Source: Papio anubis (Eukaryota; Chordata; Mammalia; Primates; Cercopithecidae). From it: a DNA stretch of 64,000 nucleotides. Below the pieces are notes generated by a model. It saw only the letters and a program-made list of their open reading frames with translations. It was not told the DNA's origin and made no database searches. The DNA is taken from NCBI RefSeq assembly GCF_008728515.1, contig NC_044980.1:61439590-61503589 (forward strand), written 5' to 3'. Positions 56,930-64,000 of this stretch are shown piece by piece. Within the stretch, counting starts at the first letter, position 1. Every line of letters starts with the position of its first letter. A program made the translations under genes and the position numbers.

Positions 56930-57689
56930 TTCTAGCTATCCTCCCTCCTTAAAGAGTGGTGGTCTCGCCTTTGTCTCCGCTCTCATTTCTCTGTGGTTTC
57001 TATATGGCAACTCCCAAACTGATTGCTTCTGCTTGCTGTCTCTCCTGCTCCTCTTAGCTGGATTTCCACCTGCTTTCTTGATAAATCCATTAGGGTGTCT
57101 CAGAGGCAACCTGAATTCAACATGTGCAAGAACAAATTTCCTATCTTTCCTCCTCAAGGCCAGCCACCCTTGCTCCCCACAAGTAAGAATCCCATGGAGA
57201 TCTGTGACTCTGTCCTCCTTCACCTTCCCTTCAGGTAGGCAGAAAGACTGCTCACTTTACTTTCCAAGTGTCTGCCCAAGTGTTCTCTCTTCCTGTGATG
57301 CCAGTCTCACGCAGGCCCTTATGTCTCAACAGCTTCCTCACTGGCCTCTTTTCCTAGCTCATCTCCTCTATCCAGTTCACTTCCTAGACTACTGCTTGTG
57401 TGGTCTTTCTGAAGCATGTGCCTGATTTGTACTATTTCTTAGCTTTACAATGTCCGGTTTCCATTGCCTTTCAGATCCTGCTGGTCATTCTCAGCACTGG
57501 TTAGAAGACTAGTTCATAAACTCGTCCCAACTTCCTCTCTGGCAGACTTTCCTTCCTACTGCCCTTTCTCCCACCTTCTCCATCTCTCCCCCAAGCCTCA
57601 TTTTCTGGCCCCATTCATCATTTCTTCCACATACCACCCACTTTTCAGGCTTCCCCGGTTTGCCTACGCTGTTGCCTCTGATAGAAAAG
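56930..57689 (+). repeat. L2 LINE, forward strand, first piece
   Basis: 'gctgtctctcctgctcctct', 'agggtgtctcagaggcaacc', 'caacatgtgcaagaacaaat', 'gcccctc'-like and 'gcttgtgtggtctttctgaa' blocks follow the L2 3' kilobase, strongly diverged. Split by an Alu at 57690. Confidence 0.68.
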
Positions 57690-57833
57690 CTTTTCTTTTC
57701 TTTTTTTTTTTTTTTTTTTTGAGATGGAGTCTGGCTCTGTTGCCCAGGCTGGAGTGCAGTGGCCGGATCTCAGCTCACTGCAAGCCCCGCCTCCCAGGTT
57801 CACGCCATTCTCCTGCCTCAGCCTCCTTTTCTT
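57690..57833 (-). mobile_element. 5'-truncated AluY/S element (right monomer) with duplications
   Basis: A T-run to 57720, then gagatggagtctggctctgt and the right-monomer text ending at gcctcc (57826). Only about 105 bp of Alu body is present. The duplication cttttctt is seen at 57690-57697 and 57826-57833. The phrase gtggccggatctcagctcac is diagnostic of a Y-derived subset rather than of S elements. Confidence 0.88.
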
Positions 57834-58085
57834 AACGTTGCCTCTTCTTCCTGGAAGCCTTTGCTGACCCAGGCAGAACCACTCGCTGCATCTTCTGTGT
57901 TCTTCCAGCACTTTGGGCACACCGCTCTCCTAGCACTGATCACTTTGTGCTGTAGCTGTTTGCTTAGGAAGCTGGCTTCTGACTGTGGTTTCTTAAGGGC
58001 AAGGACAATGCTTTGTGAACTTTATACATCTGGTGCCTGCGATATGTCGGCAGTCAACATTTGTTCTTTGAATGAAAAACTGAAC
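57834..58085 (+). repeat. L2 LINE 3' end, forward strand, second piece
   Basis: 'cctcttcttcctggaagcct', 'ttaagggcaaggacaatgct' and 'tctttgaatgaaaaactg' complete the L2 up to its 3' tip. Confidence 0.75.
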
Positions 58086-58609
58086 AGATGCATACTCCAT
58101 CTGCAGATGCTCAGCATCTGGATGTGCTGGGGACTGGGGACAGAGATTGTCCCTTTTTCCACTTGAGCCTTGATCTATTCTAGTTGGTGAGGAAAATACG
58201 TAGATTGGGTGGGACCCATGTGGTTGTGGAGTGGGTTGATCCACTTGCTTCTGTCTCTTACTCAGCTGCATGTTTTCTTTAGCTTTCTTAGGATTTCACC
58301 ATTCGATCTCTAAAGCCCTGCTTGTTTTGGAAGGTATGAGAATTATTTTTTCTGGTCCAATTTGAAAGTCCTGCTGTTCTCTGACTGCACCACACTCCCC
58401 CTTTTTCTCAGCATCATAATCCAGGTCTTCCCTTCATTGTGTCTGTTTTTTATGCTTCAACCTCCATGGCTGGACTTCCAACTCCAAGTCTCGTTCCAAG
58501 GCCACATTCTCCGGAGCTACCAGGCAAATGTGTCCCAACCTTTGCTTTAAACAAAAATGGGTTCCTTTTGCCTGTCAAATACAGGCATTACATATAAGAC
58601 TTTCCTCAA
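58086..58609. other. Unique sequence, no supported feature
   Basis: Nothing recognised on either strand. Confidence 0.5.
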
Positions 58610-58735
58610 ACACCCCCCTCCAATTGTCCTCTCTCTGTCTCCCTCCAACTCTTCTCTCTCTTCCTCTGACTATTCCTCTCCCGCTCCCTCTAACTTTTTC
58701 CCCGTTTCCCCTCCCTCTTCCCCCCACCACATACA
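58610..58735. repeat. Polypyrimidine (C/T-rich) tract
   Basis: About 125 bp in which the + strand is almost all C and T, with only scattered purines. Rich in ctctct and ccctcc. No coding meaning. Confidence 0.9.
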
Positions 58736-58890
58736 TGCACACACAGTTTTCTAATCCTATTTTTACAGATATGGTTTCCTTTCTTCAGATAGATAATTTA
58801 CTAATTCCTACCACAGAAATTCATCTTATAGATATCTTTCATTCTGTGGGTTGGAACCCATGAATAGAAAATTGGCTTAATGGGTCATTA

Positions 58891-59164
58891 AGAGATGGGG
58901 TCGCCCAGGCTGGAGTGCAGTGGCACGATCTCAGCTCACTGCAACCTCCGCCTCCTGGGTTCAAGCGATTCTCCTGCCTCAGCCTCCCAAGTAGTGGGGA
59001 TTACAGGTGCCTGCCACCACACCTAGCTAATTTTTTTGTATTTTTAGTAGAGAGGGGGTTTTACCAGTTGGGCAGGCTGGTCTTGAACTCCTGACCTCAG
59101 GTGATCCACCCACCTTGGCCTCCCAAAGTGCTGGGATTACAGGCATGAGCCACTGTGCCCGGCC
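58891..59164 (-). mobile_element. AluS-type element lacking an A-tail
   Basis: Starts abruptly at agagatggggtcgcccaggc, with the usual T-run missing and about 12 bp deleted between gagatgg and gcccagg. It then runs as a normal reverse-strand Alu to tgcccggcc at 59164. No convincing target-site duplication is present. Confidence 0.9.
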
Positions 59165-60017
59165 AACTTGTGTGTTTTTTTTTTTATTTCTCTAAAGTGA
59201 AATTATAATAGAATATATCATAAAATGTACATTGTAGTATGGCTAAATTATTGCTTTGTGAAATGTTTACTTAGTGGTATATGCCTACTGGGTAATAATA
59301 TAAAATGTCTTAGTATGGTTTGTAGTTAAATAATCTTGAAAGTTACTGACATACAGTAATACAAAACCATTCGTTTCTTCAATATTTAACTAAAAGCTTA
59401 CTTTCTTCATGAGCCCTTTTGTGACAAGATAATAGGCTGTATGTATCCCTGTCATCTAAGCTTTTCTGTCACCTTCCTTTTTACCAAATTTTAAACAATT
59501 TTATGGCTCAAACTTTGCCTTTCTCCTCCGGTACTATGTCACCTCTGCATTTTCAATGAAAAGTTGTGGTTCTGTGACCTTGTATGTATCTACGTATTTT
59601 GTAATTCTCCCATAGTTACTGTGTGAGGCTTCTAAAACTCCCCAGTTAGATTGCAGACTTTTGGGGGGCCTTTAGAGAATTCTGGGCACCAAGTTGGATA
59701 ATAGATATTAGGAACTTGGTACATACTGTTATTGGCTGGCAAGGAAGAATAATCCATAGAACTTCCACTGGTTTGGAAGTTCCTGAACTTGAATCTCAGA
59801 TGGGTTCTAGGGTATCATAGACTATATTGTGTAATGTGGGTCATTTATCCATTGCACTCAAAATTCTTAATCTTAACTGTTTTCTACCTCATTTGCATCA
59901 ATTTACCTTCCTTTATAAATAGAAGAACTTAGCTGAAAATGATATACCTGTGAATCTGTGTACTTTCTGTTCAAGACTAAGTAACTTCTTAATGTTTTCT
60001 GGGCTCTCACTTTATAG
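59165..60017. other. Unassigned sequence, AT-rich
   Basis: The flanks of the Alu (58840-58890 and 59165-59220) together resemble an old element with 'gtgggttggaacccatgaat' and 'aatagaatatatcataaaat', which I cannot name. The remainder is unrecognised. Confidence 0.4.
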
Positions 60018-60217
60018 AGTATTGCTGTCCAATAGAGCTTTCTGAGAGGATAGAAATGTTCTGTATTCTGCAGTGTCCAGTATGGAAGCCGTTAGCCGCA
60101 TGTGGCTTTTGAGCTCTGAAAACAGGTAGTGCAACTGAGGAAATGAATTCTTAGTTTAAATTAAATCTAAATAGCCACATGTGGTTAGTGGCCACTGTAT
60201 TGGACGGGACAGTGTTG
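60018..60217. mobile_element. Palindromic MER-type DNA transposon (non-autonomous, hAT-like)
   Basis: Left end attgctgtccaatagagctt and right end ctgtattggacgggacagtg are inverted with respect to each other. Two tagccacatgtgg-type blocks (60090-60107 and 60171-60190) also pair in inverted orientation. This matches a common short mammalian MER family built around agccacatgtggct, whose exact name I do not recall with certainty. Confidence 0.7.
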
Positions 60218-61159
60218 GAAGCTTGAAAACACATCACTTTGTATTTCTTTTTCTGTATTTTCTAGCTGTCGGACTCTCCCCACCCCTTGCAGTGTCATTC
60301 TTTCTCTTTGTTCTGTTTTTCCTTAATTCTTCCACTGGACAGTTGTTAGCGTTCTATGCTCCACCCTTAAAAATATCCTATGCCCTGTATCCAAGAGCCT
60401 GTCTTGGAAGACACTGCAGAAACTATGAGAGGAGATTTTATTTTTATATTTTTAAAATCCTTGGTACCTAATTCACTTGTCATTCCTGTTTTCTTTCTGA
60501 CAGCATAAATGCAGTTTATGTAGAGAAACTAGCTTTTTTAAAAAGGGAAACATTCAGGTGAATCTTTTTTTCTACCAGTATTATAGCCCCAAATTATTTA
60601 AACCATTGAAACTAATGAGAAGTGCTCAGCTTGCTATCTTGGAACTACAGAAAATGTTTTATATTCAGAATTAATCTTACAAAATAATTATACTTAGTAT
60701 AAGGATGAGGTTAAAAATGTAGATCTCACAAATTTAGGTTTCATGCAGATTTCATTTTAGTTCAATTACTATTGCTTGTAAAAAGTGATGCCAGAAATAT
60801 TAGTAAATGTTAATTTTATATGTTACTTTTAAATGAACATATATATTTTGTCCTCTGTGATATTTGGTATACAATAAGATGGAAGGTGGTATTTTCAGCT
60901 ACTTGGAAGAGAGGCTAGGCTAATATCTAATGTTACATATTATATGATACTTGCTTATTAAATAAAATCTTGTATTTTTTTCTCCTGGTAGAGCAAGATA
61001 TACTTATCCTAGGATCCATGCACTTTGACAATCTATGGATAACCTGAATTTGTTAGCAAAATTTTGTTTTTATCTGTATATATGTTTATTTGGAGAGAAG
61101 TATAGGATTTACAAAGGGATCTGCGACTCTTAAAGGTTAAAAGTTACTTGTTAGGTTGA
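60218..61159. other. AT-rich unique sequence, no supported feature
   Basis: Nothing recognised on either strand. Confidence 0.5.
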
Positions 61160-61262
61160 GAGATTCTTGACTGTAGGAGCTATGTTTATCACTGTACCCC
61201 CACCCCCATTCATAATGCAGTGTCATAACACAGAGTAATTACTCAAGAAATGCTTTTGAAAT
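61160..61262 (+). repeat. Possible L2 3' end fragment, forward strand
   Basis: 'gactgtaggagctatgttta' followed by 'cacagagtaattactcaaga' resembles the L2 tip. Weak. Confidence 0.45.
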
Positions 61263-62457
61263 GGAATTGGAAACCATTTCTTTCACAGGTGACACACTGC
61301 CTTTCTTTTTAAGCAGAAGGAATCTATGAAGACCTTTATTGTTTCATGCTTCTGATGTTAGGTTTCCATTATTGCTATAAGATAGGGTGATATGGAACAT
61401 TTAATCTTAGAGCAAATAGCTGTGGGATTTGGGGGATCTGGAGAAGTTATCTTTCCCATTTCTATCACTTGTTTTCAGATATCCTGTTTCAAAGCAGCCT
61501 CCATGGCAGACCCTAGCACCATCTTGTTTGTTAACCTTACCCGCATACCATTACCCGCATACCATTGATCCTTCCTTTCCATCCTTATTCATAAACATTG
61601 TTACAGAAGTTAAACCAAACCTTGGGCTCCTTAATGATCATCTCCCTGCTACCACTTATACTCCAACTAAGAAAGAGGCAAAAGATGCAGAATGCTAGGA
61701 GATGGAGAATACTTTGGCAACCATGTAGTGAGGGATTTTTTTTTTTTTTTTTTTTGGTGCTTGTATGTGTATGCCTTGCCTTATATATGCCTCTTAGCCT
61801 GCTGACACACACACACAACTGGAGCTGTAGGTTGGCTCTGGGTCAGTCACTGAATTACTATTTAATAAAATAGCAAATTACTTAGAGAATGAAATGCAAG
61901 TTCTTGGGCAGGGAAGAAAGGTAGCAACAATGATTCAGCTGCTGAAGATGGCAATGGGTCAGTGTCACGGAAAGTGATTCCTACTAGGGCTATTTTACTA
62001 AGTTCTTTAAGTCTTTTTTTTTTAGGCAAAGGCAGAGTATGAGGACATAAGGATTAAAGTAGTTTTTCTGCAGTCCTGCATTCAGGTACTGTTAACAGTG
62101 GTCTATTCTTTTCTTTGCTCTTTTGCAGTTCTTCAAGAGTTTGAGTCATGAAATGTGAAGCCTAGAGATGGTGTGATGCACAGAGATGAAACTGTTTTTC
62201 ACAGGTGATAGATGGAAGGCTGTTTTCAAAAGATCAAGGCAGAAATGAAGGGTACCACTCTCGTACACTTACATATGACGCATGGGAAAACCTAGGGTTA
62301 GGAACTAGAGAATGCTATACTTGGTTGAACATGTTTGCATCCCCTCAGTTATATCCGAGTCATGTGGGCTGGTGTATAGTACATTCTGTAAAGTCACTAT
62401 GAACACATCATTTGTATAACACATGCACATACTCCGGCTAGAGGACACTTAATATAG
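61263..62457. other. Unique sequence with a poly(T) run
   Basis: Poly(T) at 61736-61756 and a short (AC)n at 61806-61817. No element attached to either that I can identify. Confidence 0.5.
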
Positions 62458-62945
62458 CAGTTACCTTTTCCTGTGTAAGAAATTATCCCCCACATTGAGT
62501 AGCTTAAAAAAAGTTTTATCCCAGTTTTTTGAGTTAGGAAGTCAGGAGTAGTTTAGCTGGTTGGGTGGCTCTGGGTAATTCAGGAAGGTGCAGCCAGGAC
62601 TGCAGTCCTCTGATGGTTTGACTGGGGCTGGGGGATCCACTACCAAGACAGTTCCTTTATGTTGCTGGCACATTGGTGTGGGCTGTTGTCAGGAAGCCTC
62701 AGTTCCTCACCATGTGGACCTGTCCATTGGGCTGCTGAGTGTCCTTGTGTTGTCCTTATCAATAAAAGAAAATACAAAGAGGAAGCCACAATACCTCTTA
62801 CAGTCGAGCCTCAGAAATTACACACCAGTATTTATGTTGTGTTTTGTTTTTCAAAAGTAAGCCACTAAGTAGAGCCTGCACTCAAGGGGAGGGTACTACC
62901 TCTTGAAAAGAGGAGTACAAAGGAATTTGTCTGCCTATTATAAGA
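62458..62945 (-). repeat. Probable old MaLR-type LTR, reverse strand
   Basis: 'aattatcccccacattgagt', 'ggttgggtggctctgggtaa', 'tgtggacctgtccattgggc' and 'actcaaggggagggtactac' resemble the reverse complement of old MLT1-type LTRs. Subfamily and ends not resolved. No reading frame of interest. Confidence 0.5.
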
Positions 62946-63884
62946 TCACCGTGCCTGGGCAGCCGAGAGTCCGTCTTTGACCTCGTATCTCTCTGTGTAC
63001 TTTGATCCCTTCTGTCTTCTACTTCTGGATTCTTTCCGTGTCTAGGGTACATACTGAAGAGGCTGCTTCATCCTTTGAGGTCCTGTGCTTTTATGGAAGG
63101 AGCTTTAGGCTCATTAGAGGTTTCTGAGTGATACCTCTACGAGACAAGCCTTTCTTTTGCTAATATTGATCACTCCTTATAGCATAATTTCCAAGTCACT
63201 CTCTTGACTTGGGTCAATCAGAGAATTCCTTAGGACCGCTTGAGGAAGATATGAAAAGAAGAGAGTGAGGCTGATTAGGAAAGAAAAAACCAAAAAGTCC
63301 CGCCTGTACCCTGACCTGCCATTTGTATTCTTCAAGAACACAGTTTTTGACTTAGTACCAGGAAGGACATGTGAGTTGTTCTAAATTAGAATGGGGTGCA
63401 TTGTGAGCAAATAGGTCCCCTCAGAACTCATTATGCTGTATGACCTCTGCAAGGAGAGCTGACAAATTCAACCACAGATTTTTACTGAATGCCTACCCTA
63501 TCAGTTGGGAAGGGTGATGACAACCCTTGACCCTCAGTGACATAAAGCACAAAGGGGTATACTCATGCTTTATATCCATTGTATGTTGACTGAGGCTGTA
63601 CCTGGCAGGGTCCTCACTCTGGGATAGACAGACAAGAGCAGCCTCCATTTGGAGCAAGCAGTCACTGAAGCAGAGCTAGGTAAGAGTGTTCTGGAGAATC
63701 TCACACCCACAATTTAGTGCTTTAGCCTGGACAGGACACACCCTGCCTTTTCTTACACTCACTGGTCAGATTTTGTCACCTGGCCCTGTCCAACTACAAG
63801 GGCCCAGATAGTACAATATTATTGTCTGCCCAGAAGGTGGAGAGCACAAAAGAGTCTACTTGGCCTTGGCCCTATTGGCTTTCA
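62946..63884. other. Mostly unassigned sequence
   Basis: A short L2-like phrase (tactgaatgcctaccctatc) at 63484. The parts around 63200 and 63770-63850 have wording reminiscent of old LTRs. No exon recognised. Confidence 0.4.
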
Positions 63885-64000
63885 TACCTGCTATGTGCCA
63901 GGCCCCTCTTCTAGCCTCTGGGGATTCATCAGGGAGCAAAACAGACCCTGCCTTCATGAAGCTTATGTTCTAACGGCGGAGGGAGACAATAAGCCAACAA
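63885..64000 (-). repeat. L2 LINE 3' end, reverse strand, cut by the window edge
   Basis: 'tacctgctatgtgccaggcc', 'atgaagcttatgttctaacg' and 'gggagacaataagccaacaa' are a close match to the reverse-complement L2 tip. It continues beyond the window. Confidence 0.88.

Noticed and set aside
1..64000. tRNA, rRNA, snRNA and 7SL genes, CRISPR arrays, bacterial operons, plasmid or phage genes
   Set aside because: No cloverleaf with A/B boxes, no U6/U1/Y-RNA-like start, no regular spacer array and no long coding frames were found on either strand. The 7SL-like text belongs to Alu elements.
1..64000. An undescribed multi-gene system
   Set aside because: The window is explained by common mammalian repeats plus unique non-coding sequence. 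There are no clustered coding genes from which such a system could be built.

Overview
The window looks like ordinary nuclear DNA of a catarrhine primate, most likely human or an ape. It carries twelve Alu elements of J, S and Y type plus one free Alu left monomer, primate-age L1 3' ends, and older mammalian repeats (L2, MIR, MLT1-type MaLR LTRs, MER5A, MER1, Tigger- and Charlie-type DNA transposons). I cannot tell human from other apes by reading alone. No bacterial, viral or plasmid gene organisation is present.

I found no protein-coding exon, rRNA, tRNA or snRNA gene, CpG island or CRISPR array that I can support. The open frames of 60 to 250 codons are chance frames or frames inside dead transposons. 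The longest, 253 codons at 46162-46923, lies in an L2 element but in a different frame from the old reverse transcriptase. The window is therefore best read as intergenic or intronic sequence; a small untranslated or non-coding exon cannot be excluded by eye.

Layout. 1-1830: unique. 1832-3690: an old L2 split by MER5A, an L1M 3' end and two Alus. 5359-5946: a 36-bp minisatellite. 6100-7762: MIR, MER5A and a free Alu monomer. 9901-12775: an Alu with clean duplications, a MER1 inside a MIR, and an L1 3' end carrying a large TATACA/TGTG array. 12785-16400: mostly unique with two MIRs. 16406-18900: MLT1-type LTR and an L2 with a private 40-bp tandem repeat. 19299-21247: a twin-primed (5'-inverted) L1 with an Alu inside. 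21523-22821: a hAT (Charlie-type) transposon with legible transposase fragments. 23300-24890: L2 split by a young L1 end. 25345-29575: Alus, L2, MIR. 30130-35430: MIRs, MLT1, AluJ. 36430-37910: an L1M split by a MaLR LTR that is split by an Alu. 39490-42560: MIR, a hAT remnant, AluJ, L2. 44834-47960: two L1 pieces and a long L2. 49797-50138: a Tigger-like short element with TA duplications. 51028-52385: L2 split by MER1B. 53245-58085: MIR, a (GT)n tract and an L2 split by an Alu. 58610-64000: a pyrimidine tract, a tailless Alu, a palindromic MER-type element, an LTR fragment and L2.

Nothing works together as a pathway. The value of the window is as a layered record of insertions, several with target-site duplications that can be read directly. 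Repeat names below are from memory of family consensus sequences, not from a database search; boundaries are usually good to about 10-30 bases unless a target-site duplication is given.
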